Shown here: one piece after another, positions 11,404-21,310 of the stretch
Layout: each line of letters starts with the position of its first letter
Position numbering within the stretch: the first letter of the stretch is position 1
DNA from: Mesotaenium endlicherianum
Taxonomy: Eukaryota > Streptophyta > Zygnematophyceae > Zygnematales > Mesotaeniaceae
Reading direction: 5' to 3'
Assembly: GCA_009602735.1 (NCBI GenBank)
Contig: WELA01008973.1
Location: 39,867-103,866 of the forward strand
DNA: 64,000 bases
Made by a program: the position numbers and the translations under genes
Notes under the pieces: model-generated
What the model was told of the DNA's origin: nothing
The model's database searches: none
Seen by the model: only the letters and a program-made list of their open reading frames with translations

Positions 11404-12104
11404 CTGTCATTTCAGTTGACATAGACAGGTGACAGGAGGTCCTGTCTCCATTTAAGTTGGAGGAGAAAGGGACGGAACGTGACAGTTAAGTGAAGGTCGT
11501 AACAGGCGGTCCACCTTAAAGTTAAGTTGGAGGGAGGATGACACCTTGATGTAGTCGGGAATTTTCTTTTACATATACACTCCCATATCCAACTGCGCTA
11601 GCACTCACTACTCACAGTGTTACATCCTCAGAATCACCTTTCACTCACTTTTCTCGGAAGGTAAATTGGTATCAGTTTGTAATTACCCTAGTTATGGGAT
11701 ACTCGCGTATTGGTCCGTGAGCGACGTACTACACCACGTATTTGACATTATTTCAAAATATTCAAAATACGCGTCCCGACGAGGTAAAAATGAATCATTG
11801 GTGGTCTGAAAATGTAACCATGAATATTTTGCTTTCACCACCTTCATATCATAGCAAATTGAGTCCTCTACCATTTGAAACGAATCGCGCTCGAAGTTTC
11901 TAAGCAATTTGGATGTGATAAGCTCTGTCAATTTTTGCGAGAAATTTGGAAAAACGTATTACACACGTATTTCCATTTTTTACGCGTATTTTCGCAATGC
12001 GTATTCGTTATACGTATTCTCCAGATTCGTATTCCATAAGTAGGGTAATTACGTTCTTCCCCATTATGCCTCTTTGTGAATCCTGTACGCTATTACTATA
12101 CTGA
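11404..12104 (+). repeat. Probable LTR or 5' leader, split by a MITE
   Basis: A purine-rich tract (GGAGGAGAAAGGGACGGAA, about 11460) precedes 'tgacagttaag' near 11481, which looks like a polypurine tract followed by an LTR start. The non-coding sequence carries a MITE at 11687-12044 and resumes afterwards. I found no second copy in the window, so the LTR call rests on position and the purine tract only. Confidence 0.35.
11687..12044. mobile_element. MITE, CCTAGTTATGG terminal inverted repeat, 8-bp TSD
   Basis: The 358-bp element has left end CCTAGTTATGGGATAC and right end, reverse-complemented, CCTACTTATGGAATAC. It is flanked by GTAATTAC on both sides (11679-11686 and 12045-12052). Because that 8-mer is itself palindromic, the exact boundary of repeat and duplication is slightly ambiguous. 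The interior is AT-rich with recurring TACGTATT and GCGTATT words and codes for nothing. Confidence 0.75.
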
Positions 12105-13370
12105 GTGGTGGTATATGTGAGCAGGATGACCAAGCAGAAGAACGAGCTTAGAGGAGGAGGAAGGTCGACGAGGCTCGACAACAGTATCAAGAATTTCAAG
12201 AGGATATGGAAGCCACTTCACTCTGAGCACGGGAGGTGGAACATCGACGACTCAAGAGGGAGGCCGAGAAGAACAAGAAGAGGAAGAAAGGGGCAGGAAA
12301 GAAGAGCAGGACAGAAAAGTTGAGGAGGCCAGAGTCAGAAAAGTTGAGGAGGACAGAAAGGTTGAAGAGCACATATTACGGAAGGCAAAGGAGGACCAAT
12401 GGAAGCAACCAAAAAGCTACCGCTATATAGTCCTGGACAAGAGATTTGATTCACTACAGGAGGCACTGAAATATGCCCAGGAAAGCAGAGCAGCAGACCA
12501 GAGGGCAACTCTGCAAAGAGAAGTAGAGGGAGATGTGGACAAGTATATTGAGATCCACACTGGACTTCTCTTGTATGATGACAATGCGAGGATGGTAGGG
12601 TATACTGCCAACGAAGCCAAGGCCCTGGCTAGACAGCCTGAAGACCCACCGATACCAGTACCAGGGATTGTAGGACCTCACAGAGTCATCAAGATGATTC
12701 GAATGCCACCGGATAGCTTCAGAGATGTAACATCCTACCACAGGTTCAAGCCTATGTATCATGAGGTGGAAATGAGGAGTTGGGAATTCTTGGCCAGGAA
12801 GACCAGTCAGCAGATGTTCTCAGCCCACTGGTACCGCCGCACACTGAAGAGGACAGACCCTGCTTTCTTTGAGCAACCTACAGATTGTGCCGGATGACCT
12901 TGAACGTTGATGATCAGGGCAACGACAGGGCTGTAGAGTACGACTTCGACCCCGCGCTGGATGGCACCATCTCCCTACCTCCTCACATTGCACCTTGGGA
13001 CCCTATAATGGATGGGCTAAGAAGGTCCATGAGTGAAGAGATGAAGGAGGAGAGGACCAGGGCCCGCCATTCTTTCACTAAGGGTAAGCATGCCTATGTC
13101 AAATGGGCAAGCAAGCAAGGGAAGAAGGACCTGAGCACAATCAGAGCCCAGCAGCCTCCATCCAAATCTAGGAGGGAAAAGTCAATTGTCTACTTTGTAC
13201 CCAAGGCCCAGCTGGACAGGATGGCAGAGTCAACATCAGCAGTCTCCAAGGAGCCGGAGGATGAAGAAGAGCGGGATACAGGAACAGAGTCCAATCCTGC
13301 CAGGGCCCAGACCCCTGCAAAATTTCCTATCTTGCAGAAAATTGGTTGTCTCTGGCAGAGAGGACTGTGA
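12105..13370 (+). pseudogene. Unrecognised coding remnant, coiled-coil N-terminus
   Basis: Joining three frames gives a protein-like path. A long charged coiled coil (about 12130-12420, K/E/R-rich) leads into KSYRYIVLDKRFDSLQEALK, then IHTGLLLYDDNARMVGYTANEAKAL. A block with PMYHEVEMRSWEFLARKT follows, and from 12885 another frame has YDFDPALDGTISLPPHIAPW. I recognise no family. Placement just after an LTR-like segment suggests a gag-like first ORF of a retroelement, but there is no zinc knuckle and it may equally be an exon of a captured gene. Frameshifts fall near 12420 and 12890. Confidence 0.4.
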
Positions 13371-13928
13371 AAAAGCTGGAGGAGACCAGCCAGCAGGCAG
13401 GGGGAGAAGGGAATGCTACTTGGCTGGGGAGCTTCAGTAGGCAGACTCCACCCCCTCGGGCCGATACTTAGGCAGATAGGGCCGGCAAGAGGGTTACTAG
13501 AGAGGCAGCAAAGGGGATGGCAGCATCACCCTCCCACCGGGGCCATATACCATTATCTCATGTCATGCAGCACCCTTCCGAGAATCCTGTACTTATGCCT
13601 GTTATTTTGAGCATTGCCCAAGAACGAGCAGCTTCCATTAACTTACAAACTGTGCAAGAGGAGGCTGCCCAATTACTGCGTTTCCTAAGGGTCCATCTTA
13701 GGCTGAGCCCGGGGGGTTCAGGATACCAGCTGACAAGCGAACAGGGTCCAGGCCTAAATCTAGTTCCTCAAAAGATAGAGCCGCAGAGAGATAGCTTGCA
13801 TGAATGGATCACTGGACTGGAGTGTTGCATGCTTGTGTCAACTTGTTGTAGCTGTTGCTTTGTTGTTATTAGAGCGAGTGCTTTGGTGTTATCGAGACGA
13901 CAACAATTTGAGTTGGAGGGATTATAAT
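13371..13928 (+). other. Continuation of the unrecognised coding remnant, unclear
   Basis: A plus-strand frame at 13517-13927 (SIAQERAASINLQTVQEEAAQLLRFL) has protein-like composition and may continue the remnant before it. It ends where A-type LTR sequence begins. Confidence 0.25.
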
Positions 13929-14177
13929 GTATTAGTAATATACGTAATACAATGTTTATTAGAAAAATAGCTGATTATGTTCAATCTGCTAAAACTTTAG
14001 TTAATATTGAGTTTGCTGGACTTATAATTTTATTTAGTATAATGACTTAACCCAGAGCAACAGGTTAAAATCTACTATTGGTCAGCTTACAGATTCTTTG
14101 ACAGTCAGCTAACTGCCGTACTCGAAATCAGTGAACTGCTTAGTTGTGCATCTAAGTGTGGTATGCTAGATGAGTGG
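13929..14177 (+). repeat. Old A-family LTR, left half
   Basis: The sequence from about 13929 follows, with divergence, the sense strand of the A LTR: its TGTA start, the 'tttgctggactt' phrase, 'gacagtcagctaactgccgtactcg' and 'tgcatctaagtgtg'. It stops at GATGAGTGG, where element D is inserted. The other half resumes at 33566 with (A)GTGGCCGGATGAC. Confidence 0.8.
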
Positions 14178-15167
14178 TGTCATAAAAGTGGCCACGCTGG
14201 GCATCGACACTCCTAATCTACATAAGTGCGGAAACAGCATGGACCAGACACTAGGCATGGACTGGCTTACCTAAGTGCTCTGGGTAAAAACTTTGTAAAC
14301 AAGCTAAGGCGGAGTAGTACTACCTAGAGCGTGGGTGCACAAACCCACTATGTCGAGCAAACTACTAGTGGAAAGCTATGTTATGGCCATGAGAAAGAAT
14401 GGGGTGTTCGCGACTACATGTGAGGGGTGATGAACACTACGAGCAACCTACACATAGAAGTGAGGAAAGCAAGAGTGGGTAAGCACACACTACAAGCATT
14501 TAGTCACGTAGAAACAAATATCATCTCACTCATAAATAGGAACATACAAAACTAACACCGAAATGGTGTTAGCTCGCGGCCTAAGTAGCGTGCTCTCGAA
14601 TGCTATGCCCAGTGCCTACAAAAACTCACTAAACTCTAAACTCTACGATGAACGCGTCATCGCGTCATCTCACACAAATCCACAATAAACTAAATATGAA
14701 AAAGAAAGGAACCTAGTGGTCGACACACACACGTACAACTCAATGACTATGGCCAAAAGGGAACCCGACACCCCAATGTCCCCTACTCTCCCTCACCCCC
14801 AGCAATCCTTGGGCATACCCATGGAGATTGCCTATGGTACAGTGATGATCTAGCCATGGATCCCCTTGGGTACCCGCACCGACCCTTCAGGCAAGCGAAC
14901 CTGAGGGTCAACCTCCACACATGTGGGCGGCAACACCATGTGTGGAGGTAAAGAGAGTGCACGTGATCTGGGAAGAGCCTCACAGCTGCTCAAAAGCAGA
15001 ACCTCGTGAGCAGATCCTGGGTCCCAGGGTTCTCCACCAGGGCACAAAGACTAGACCATCCTCACCTACCGCCCTAACCCAACTAACCACTAGAGCCTGC
15101 AAGTAACCCTCCACCCTCAAGGAACAACTAGACACCCAAAGAGGACTCGACAAGGACGGGCACGACA
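14178..15167 (-). repeat. Element D terminal repeat, 3' side
   Basis: The part 14297-15167 recurs nearly unchanged at 32693-33565, starting at 'gtaaacaagctaaggcggag' and ending 'gggcacgaca'. This is the probable LTR in minus orientation (TGTCGTGCCCG start). The outer 14178-14296 has no match in the right-hand copy, so the two LTRs are not equal in extent. The likely cause is recombination between related LTRs. Confidence 0.7.
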
Positions 15168-15433
15168 GCTGTCGTAACAGTGACCGTCGGCACTCCTAAT
15201 CTACACAAGTGCGGAAACAGCATGGACCGGACATGACTCTAAGGGACTAGGCATGGACTGGCGAACCTAAGTGCTGTGGGTAAAGACCTCCCCTTTTAGG
15301 GGGAAAAGCCCACAGCTTATGAGCTGTAAATGAAAAAGAATACGAGAGGTCTGAACTGGGCACTATTGGGCAATTGGGCAGCTAGAAAGTACTAACTAGA
15401 GAGCAAAAAATGAGCTATGAAACCCCCCCCCCC
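15168..15433 (-). repeat. Second partial D-type LTR end and G-run (polypurine tract candidate)
   Basis: From 15171, 'tgtcgtaacagtg...cactcctaatctacacaagtgcggaaacagcatggacc' repeats the outer end of the D LTR (14178 onward), giving an LTR end placed head-to-tail against the complete copy. At 15421-15433 an uninterrupted C-run (G-run on the coding strand) lies at the 3' edge of the coding region, as expected for a polypurine tract. Confidence 0.45.
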
Positions 15434-15873
15434 AGCTGCGAGCGAGGGAGTGTGAGCGCAGCTGAACGTGGAGGAGCTAGGATGTGGTCATCCGGAACAA
15501 CAAAAGTGTGGACAGTCTCTGGAGAGCCTGGGAAGTAGAACTCGGGCGGGAGGTACTCCAGATGGTACACGTGTCGAATGAACACAGGGTAGGCATCCGA
15601 AATGGTAAGGAGGTGGGGCGACTCGGCCGACTGACGGCCACGGGGCCATTGAGAAGGTGTGCGCGCGCGCTCCAGGAAGCTCCCGCGAAGAGCATCCGCG
15701 ATAGCAAGCGTCAGCATCGGCGGCGGGAGACTCCGCGTGTCGTGGAGCAGGGACTCCAGCCACCATGAGGAGGGAGGGTGGCCTGCAAAGACAGCACGGA
15801 AGCAACGGGACAACGAACGGATACACGTAGAACACAAAACGTAACGGGATATACAAAAAGAGAAGAGAAGCAA
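15415..15873 (-). other. Open frame downstream of PHD finger, uncertain
   Basis: A 152-codon minus-strand frame follows the PHD stop by about 10 nt. It contains HVYHLEYLPPEFYFPGSPET and TFVVPDDHIL and matches nothing I know. Other frames here are also open, so it may be chance. If real it would be an extra 3' ORF of element D. Confidence 0.2.
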
Positions 15874-15883
15874 TGAGGGGGTC

Positions 15884-16414
15884 CTAAGCTAGAGGTGGCG
15901 GTATGCACGAGGGGCAAAACCAGTCACCTTCAGTGACTTTAAGTAAAGGTGGAACCAAGTAAACTAAGTGCCAACTAGCATTGCAACGATCGCACAACAG
16001 CATAGAAGCTGGACGACGACTCGAACCACACCCTCGACATGGGTGATTAGCGGGAACAGTGGCTCGCATCGGGTCAACTTCGTGCACGATATTAGGCAAG
16101 TGACATGGTGCGCAATTCTTCGTGTTCTCACGAACAGTACGACCATCAGACCCCTGAAGCGTAAGGACCCCATTAGGACTTATTGTGCGCACACGGAGAA
16201 TGACAGGACCAGCCCGCACATCGAGAGTGTCCCGCACCTCGCGATGCAAATAGACATAATCACCAACCTCAAACTTGACCATGCGTGGTTTGTACACCCC
16301 ACTTCGCAAACGAGCATAACGTAGAGTGTCCCGGTGTTGAGCAATGAGCAAGTTACCCATAGCAATAGGCATGTGCTTAAGGAACAATGCAGCCCTCGTG
16401 TTGAGGTGAGTCAA
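15884..16414 (-). pseudogene. Element D integrase C-terminus and PHD finger
   Basis: This is the C-terminal part of the D polyprotein. Residues ~45-110 hold the integrase C-terminal small barrel (VKFEVGDYVYLHREV..., then GPVILRVRTISPNGVLTLQGSDG), ending in a CAPCHLPN motif shared with element G. Residues ~124-171 form a PHD-type zinc finger: CRGC, then LLCDRC, then WH, then FCPSC. PHD fingers read histone H3 tails, so the domain may steer integration, taking the place chromodomains occupy in elements C, E and F. The Cys of the H-x2-C pair is Tyr here (WHLVY), so one metal ligand is lost. A frameshift near 16410 separates it from the integrase core. Confidence 0.8.
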
Positions 16415-17051
16415 CAGCAGACAGTGTGAATGGGGACAGTAACACGACGACGAATGGCAGAAGAGAGGAGGGGTTCTTGATCGTAGAGGAGGAAGTAAGG
16501 GGAGTACGAACGCAAAGAGGCTTGGTTGCTAAAATTGTAACCCATGGCCAGCCATGGAATACGCACATCCCAGTCCGACACATCACACGTGAGAGCATAC
16601 TTACGGAGGCTGCGCTTGATCGTTTGGGCTATTCGTTCAGCAAGACCATCAGCCTGAGGGTGGTCTCAAGAGGTAGTGCGTTGATCGATAAATGATTTAT
16701 CAAGCAACTCAGCCAAGTCACCCTGAAACTCTGACCCTTGATCAGTGAGGACCTCAGCACACGCCCCATAGCCGCATAGAACTCGCTCAGTAAACGCTCG
16801 AGAAATGTAGGCACTAAACTTATCAGGAATACTCACCAACTCGATCCACTTAGTGAGGTGCTCGATCATGACAAGGACGTAGCGCATCCCACACTTAGAA
16901 AGGGGTAAAGGCCCTGCCAAATCCAGTGACCATCGATAGAAAAGCCCACACAGGGGAAGAGGGTTGAGAACGGGGGGGAGTGCATTGGAAGTGTTCTTAA
17001 CACGTTCACATGACGTGCATGAACGAACAAAATTGCTGACTTGAGCGACCA
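16415..17051 (-). pseudogene. Element D integrase catalytic core
   Basis: From 17051 downward the frame carries the second half of the zinc-binding domain (SCTSCERVKN), then the RNase-H-fold core: first Asp in WSLDLAGPLPL, second Asp in LTDQGSEF, and Glu in QADGLAER. A TGA at 16666 interrupts TTS-DHPQADG where element G has Arg, so it arose by CGA to TGA. Element E entered between the HH and CC halves of the zinc-binding domain, duplicating GACCA (17047-17051 and 23731-23735). The matching N-terminal half is at 23736-24015. Confidence 0.85.
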
Positions 17052-17554
17052 TGTAGTGATTTGAGATATTATATATTAGTTTGCATATATTTTGATGTTT
17101 TCAAATATATTTGGAGTAGTATTGTGTGGATTCAAGTGTGAATAGGTACTCTAGTAACTTGGTTCATGTTCTTTGAACCTTCTAAGGCATTTTCGAAGTT
17201 AGAGGAAAGACCTAGAAGAACTCCACGTGGCAAAAGTCAAATGTGCCATTTTTAGGTCAAAAGGACATGTGTACATTATTCTAGAAAGAGGTGGCAAGTT
17301 TTGGGATGTGTTGGGTGCCAACACATCAACATACACCTTCCTAGAAATTACTTATGTAGCAAGTATATAAACAAGAGCTAGAACATAGAAAGACATTGGA
17401 GAATCACTCTTGTACTCGCCAAAATCCAAAAATATATTAACTTTCAAGAAGCCATCTCTCTTTCAAGAAGCTACCACTTGTGTTCAAAGATCCTTGTCTT
17501 GAATAGATAAAGTATTCTGTTTTACTAAGTACTTTATCTATCTGTTTCACTACA
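17052..17554 (+). repeat. Element E 5' LTR
   Basis: It starts TGTAGTGATTTGAG and ends TTTCACTACA, with TGTAGTG/CACTACA as its inverted termini. It is 503 bp, the same length as the 3' copy. TSD GACCA lies immediately left at 17047-17051. Confidence 0.95.
17364..17371 (+). promoter_or_regulatory. TATA box of element E LTR
   Basis: TATATAAA sits about 190 bp before the LTR end, in 'agcaagtatataaacaag'. The same octamer is at 23540-23547 in the 3' LTR. Position and sequence fit the U3 core promoter that drives the gag-pol transcript. Confidence 0.7.
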
Positions 17555-17555
17555 G

Positions 17556-17567
17556 TGGTATCGGAGC
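17556..17567 (+). other. Element E primer-binding site
   Basis: TGGTATCGGAGC begins two bases after the LTR. Its complement GCTCCGATACCA has the form of the 3' end of an initiator methionine tRNA with CCA. The same 12-mer serves elements A and C. Confidence 0.85.
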
Positions 17568-17591
17568 TAGGCACTTTGGTAGCACAAGAAG

Positions 17592-18872
17592 ATGGCCGAT
17601 CCTCAAGACCAACAGCAAGCTTTCGAAGGAAGCCCTTCCTCTCCAAGACACCCTCCTCCAGCGCCGATGGGAGAGCCCACTCAAGAAAATCTGCAACAAC
17701 AAGAAGCACCACAAGGAGGAGCACACCCTCCTCCAGCGTCGATGGGAGAGCCTACTCAAGGAAATCTGCAACAACAAGAAGCACCACAAGGAGGAGCACC
17801 GTCAAATCCCGTGGCAGCCGCTATAGCAAAGTTGACCCCACCACAAGGAGTTCCCGCAAATGAGTGGGCAGCCTTCCTAATGACCGTCCACAACCAAGTG
17901 GGCTTGGCCACCTATGAAGCAACCGTGCAAGCGTCAAGAGAAGCTATGGCTGCCATGGTTGCCCCTATTGCGAGCAATGCTCAAAATCCAGCCCCGGCTC
18001 AAGCGCCTCCACAAGAGCCAACGAGAGCAAGGAAACTCATCAAGCCCGGCAAACCCGACACTTTCAACCCCGGGAAAGGTGCCAACCTGAATTTATGGCT
18101 CTACCAAGTGGAGACGTACCTCGCATTCCTTGAAGTACCCGAGGAGGACTACGTTCCCTTTGCCGTTACCTTACTTAGAGGAGCAGCAACATCATGGTGG
18201 CGTAACTATCAAGCGGCTATATATCAAGCTATGGCGCACCCCATGCTCGGCCAAGAGCCCCCACCATCATATGCAAGATGGGCAGATTTTCGTGAGGCCC
18301 TCAAGAAGCAATTCATGCCCATCAATGCGGAGAAGATTGCCCGAGGAAAGCTCCACCATCTCAAGCAAACGACGTCCGTTCAAGAGTATACATCCAGATT
18401 TCACGCCCTCACTCTTGAGATCCCCAACATGTCTCTCGAGGAGAAGATTGACCGCTACATCTTTGGCCTCAAACCCAAGGTGGCAAAGGAAGTGGAGTTA
18501 CGCGACTTGACGGACTTCTCAAAGATCATTGAAGTGGCCCAAAAGGTGGATACCTTGGATTTCAAGCACTCCGTGCCTTCATCTTCACGGGTACCGACGA
18601 CGCGGGTGTACGCAGCCCCTTCCACATCCGAATCTGGACCCACACCCATGGAAATCGGAGTTATTAAAAGGGACCCCGCGGCTGCCCGGAAGAGTGGAAG
18701 ACCCTCCAATGACACTTATGATGCAAGAAACCAGCAAGGAGTGAAAGCAAGACTCTCCCCGGCTGAAAAAGAAGCTCTCATGACGGCTGGACTATGCTTT
18801 TATTGCAAGGAAAAGGGCCATCGTGCACTTTCATGCCCCAAAAAGTTGTCAAAAAACGGACAGCGCCGGTAG
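17592..18872 (+). CDS. gag: Element E gag (capsid-nucleocapsid)
   Basis: This 426-residue structural protein forms the virus-like particle. Residues ~20-75 are a proline/glutamine-rich leader with a tandemly duplicated 25-residue unit. Residues ~150-330 carry the retrotransposon gag capsid region ([57 protein letters not shown] split across helices). A single CCHC zinc knuckle C-x2-C-x4-H-x4-C ([14 protein letters not shown]) lies near residues 402-415 and should bind the RNA. The ATG at 17592 is the first after the primer-binding site. The stop TAG at 18870 lies inside a hairpin that follows a slippery heptamer, so a fraction of ribosomes should shift -1 into pol. Confidence 0.93.
   Translation: MADPQDQQQAFEGSPSSPRHPPPAPMGEPTQENLQQQEAPQGGAHPPPASMGEPTQGNLQQQEAPQGGAPSNPVAAAIAKLTPPQGVPANEWAAFLMTVHNQVGLATYEATVQASREAMAAMVAPIASNAQNPAPAQAPPQEPTRARKLIKPGKPDTFNPGKGANLNLWLYQVETYLAFLEVPEEDYVPFAVTLLRGAATSWWRNYQAAIYQAMAHPMLGQEPPPSYARWADFREALKKQFMPINAEKIARGKLHHLKQTTSVQEYTSRFHALTLEIPNMSLEEKIDRYIFGLKPKVAKEVELRDLTDFSKIIEVAQKVDTLDFKHSVPSSSRVPTTRVYAAPSTSESGPTPMEIGVIKRDPAAARKSGRPSNDTYDARNQQGVKARLSPAEKEALMTAGLCFYCKEKGHRALSCPKKLSKNGQRR
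17652..17801 (+). repeat. 75-bp tandem duplication in E gag
   Basis: Two adjacent 75-bp units start at 17652 and 17727, both beginning CCTCCTCCAGCG. They differ at only a few bases and encode two 25-residue [22 protein letters not shown] units. The frame is kept, so the duplication is tolerated in the disordered gag leader. Confidence 0.9.
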
Positions 18873-18886
18873 GCCAGGAGCCTACC
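18851..18886 (+). promoter_or_regulatory. -1 ribosomal frameshift signal, element E gag/pol
   Basis: The heptamer A AAA AAC (18851-18857) is in the gag frame in the canonical X XXY YYZ register. Ten nucleotides later GGTAGGC (18868-18874) pairs perfectly with GCCTACC (18880-18886) around a 5-nt loop, and the gag TAG stop is within the stem. Pol is open in the -1 frame across the site. This is the classical arrangement for making a Gag-Pol fusion at low ratio. Confidence 0.8.
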
Positions 18887-21310
18887 ACCCCAAGACCCAC
18901 TTCACGAGAAGGCAACACGCCAAGTGAGGTGGAGACCCCCGTTGAAGACGACGTTCCAGCCCCAATGAGTTTGAGAGGTTACCTTGGAGGAGAGAAGGTC
19001 CACATCTTGGTGGATAGCGGAGCTCAAGGCAACTTCATTGCTGCAGATTTTGCCACCAAGCACGGTATTACTATGCGAACTCTTGACCACGACGAGGAGA
19101 TTATGATGCCCGATGGATTCTCCTATACTACCCCTTCCAAGAAGACGTACCCCTTGGCACTCTCTATCAAGTCCTTCAAGGATAGAGTAGTGTTCTCCCC
19201 CATGCAATTGGGCAAGTACGACGTCATCCTAGGGACGCCTTGGTTGACCAAGCACAACCCCCAAGTTGATTGGAGGACCGGTACTATCAAGATCAAGAAT
19301 GACATCACTTCAAGAATCTGTATTTTGCGCGCAATCCAGAATATCCAGACCCAAGACATCCAGAAGCCGGCACACGAGATACTATTGTCCGCCCTCCAAC
19401 TCAAGAGACTTGTGAGGAAGGGACACGAGCTTCTTTTGGCCTTGATCACGCCAAAAGACATCAAGAAAGACATCGAGAGTCAAGAAGGCAGCCCCGTTCC
19501 CAAGGAGATACAAGAAGTCTTAGAGGACTACAAAGAAGTGTTCTCCCCGGAATTGCCCAAGGGCCTACCCCCCAAAAGATTCGTAGACCACAAGATAGAG
19601 TTGGAGCCCGGAAGCAAGCCCATCTCTCGGCCTACGTTCAAAATGTCATACACGGAGCTAGACGAAGTCAAGAAGCAAATCAAGGAGCTACTGGAGCATG
19701 GCTTCATTCGACCTAGCAAGTCGCCATTTGGAGCCCCGGTGCTATTTGTCAAGAAGAAAGATGGTACCTTGAGGATGTGTGTGGACTATCGCGCCCTCAA
19801 CAAGATCACCATCAAGAATCGATACCCGCTGCCGCGCATGGATGAGCTCATGGACCGGCTGGTTGGAGCCAAGTACTTCACGAAGATTGACTTACGGAGC
19901 GGCTACCACCAGATTCGCATCGCAGAACCGGACATAGAGAAGACGGCATTCAGGACAAGATATGGACATTTTGAGTTCATGGTCCTGCCATTTGGACTCA
20001 CCAACGCGCCAGCAACTTTCATGACTATGATGAACACCATATTTCAGCCCATGTTGGACAGATTTGTGGTGGTATTCATCGATGACATCCTTATCTACAG
20101 CAAGACCCTTGAAGAGCATGCGAGACACTTGAAAGAAGTCCTTGAAGTATTGAAGCAAAACAAGCTATTTGCGAAGGAGTCAAAGTGCGAGTTTGCCAAA
20201 CAAGAAGTGGAGTTCCTAGGTCTCCACGTGACTGCTGATGGCATCAAGATGGACCCCAAGAAGACCACGGTGGTGGAGGAATGGCCAACCCCCACGACCA
20301 AGAAAGAACTCCAGTCATTCTTGGGATTTGCCAATTGGTACAGAAAATTCATCCAAGGCTTCTCGCACATAGCAGCCCCCCTGACAGATCTACTCAAGAA
20401 GGACAGGCTATATACATGGACCGAGAAAGAGGAAGAGGCATTTCAAGAGTTAAAGCGAAGATTGACCACATCCCCGGTGCTCACACTCCCAAGTCCAAAC
20501 CCAGATTGGCCCTTCCACGTCATCACCGATGCATCTTCCTATGCAATAGGAGCAATCCTGCTCCAAGACCAAGGCAAGGGACTGCAGCCCATCGCCTACG
20601 AGTCAAGGAAGCTAAATCCAGCCGAGCAAAATTATACAACCACGGAGCGAGAGGCATTGGCGATTGTACATGCCTTGAAGGTTTGGCGCTGCTACGTTGA
20701 AGGACGCAAAGTACTGGTCACCACGGACCACGAGGCGTTAAAGCACCTCCAGACGCAGCCGTATCTCTCAAGGAGACAAGCAAGATGGAGCGGATACTTG
20801 CAACAATACAACATCACGATTCAGTACCAGCCCGGCAATACAAACCCGAGTGACCTCCTCTCAAGACTGCAATTAAACGCAGTGATGACATCGCTGAAGA
20901 CAGATCTGGAAGCTCAATTTTCAGCCGCCTATAAAAGAGACCCCTACTACAAGAACGGAGAAGTAGCCTTGGACCCATACAAGAAGCAAGAAGGCAATTA
21001 TTGGGTGAGGCAAGACACGGGCCAGAGATGTGTTCCTAATGACTTAGACCTCCGGCTCTTGCTTCTACGAGAAGCACACGACAACCCTCTTGGAGGACAC
21101 TTCGGAATCCTAAGGACCACGGGCGTTCTAGCCAGGATTATTGCTGGCCAGGCATGTCTAAGCAAGTCAAGGAATTATGCAGGAGCTGTGACACATGCCA
21201 AAGAATCAAGCCATCATCGCAAAAGGCGGGAGGACTCTTCCAACCACTACCAATCCCCGAAAGACAATGGACGGACATCTCAATGGACCTTATCGTGGAC
21301 TTGCCCGTGA
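18851..21310 (+). CDS. pol: Element E pol: protease, reverse transcriptase, RNase H
   Basis: The frame opens upstream at 18794 and is entered by -1 shift at 18851. In order it has an aspartic protease ([11 protein letters not shown], near 19008), then RT with [41 protein letters not shown] and the catalytic FIDD near 20079-20090. RNase H follows ([41 protein letters not shown]). The reading frame is lost near 21140, just before the integrase zinc-binding domain; the true reading passes there into the frame starting at 21154, and codons from about 21140 to 21310 in this frame are spurious. The rest looks intact. Confidence 0.93.
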   Translation, partial: KKRTAPVGQEPTTPRPTSREGNTPSEVETPVEDDVPAPMSLRGYLGGEKVHILVDSGAQGNFIAADFATKHGITMRTLDHDEEIMMPDGFSYTTPSKKTYPLALSIKSFKDRVVFSPMQLGKYDVILGTPWLTKHNPQVDWRTGTIKIKNDITSRICILRAIQNIQTQDIQKPAHEILLSALQLKRLVRKGHELLLALITPKDIKKDIESQEGSPVPKEIQEVLEDYKEVFSPELPKGLPPKRFVDHKIELEPGSKPISRPTFKMSYTELDEVKKQIKELLEHGFIRPSKSPFGAPVLFVKKKDGTLRMCVDYRALNKITIKNRYPLPRMDELMDRLVGAKYFTKIDLRSGYHQIRIAEPDIEKTAFRTRYGHFEFMVLPFGLTNAPATFMTMMNTIFQPMLDRFVVVFIDDILIYSKTLEEHARHLKEVLEVLKQNKLFAKESKCEFAKQEVEFLGLHVTADGIKMDPKKTTVVEEWPTPTTKKELQSFLGFANWYRKFIQGFSHIAAPLTDLLKKDRLYTWTEKEEEAFQELKRRLTTSPVLTLPSPNPDWPFHVITDASSYAIGAILLQDQGKGLQPIAYESRKLNPAEQNYTTTEREALAIVHALKVWRCYVEGRKVLVTTDHEALKHLQTQPYLSRRQARWSGYLQQYNITIQYQPGNTNPSDLLSRLQLNAVMTSLKTDLEAQFSAAYKRDPYYKNGEVALDPYKKQEGNYWVRQDTGQRCVPNDLDLRLLLLREAHDNPLGGHFGILRTTGVLARIIAGQACLSKSRNYAGAVTHAKESSHHRKRREDSSNHYQSPKDNGRTSQWTLSWTCP

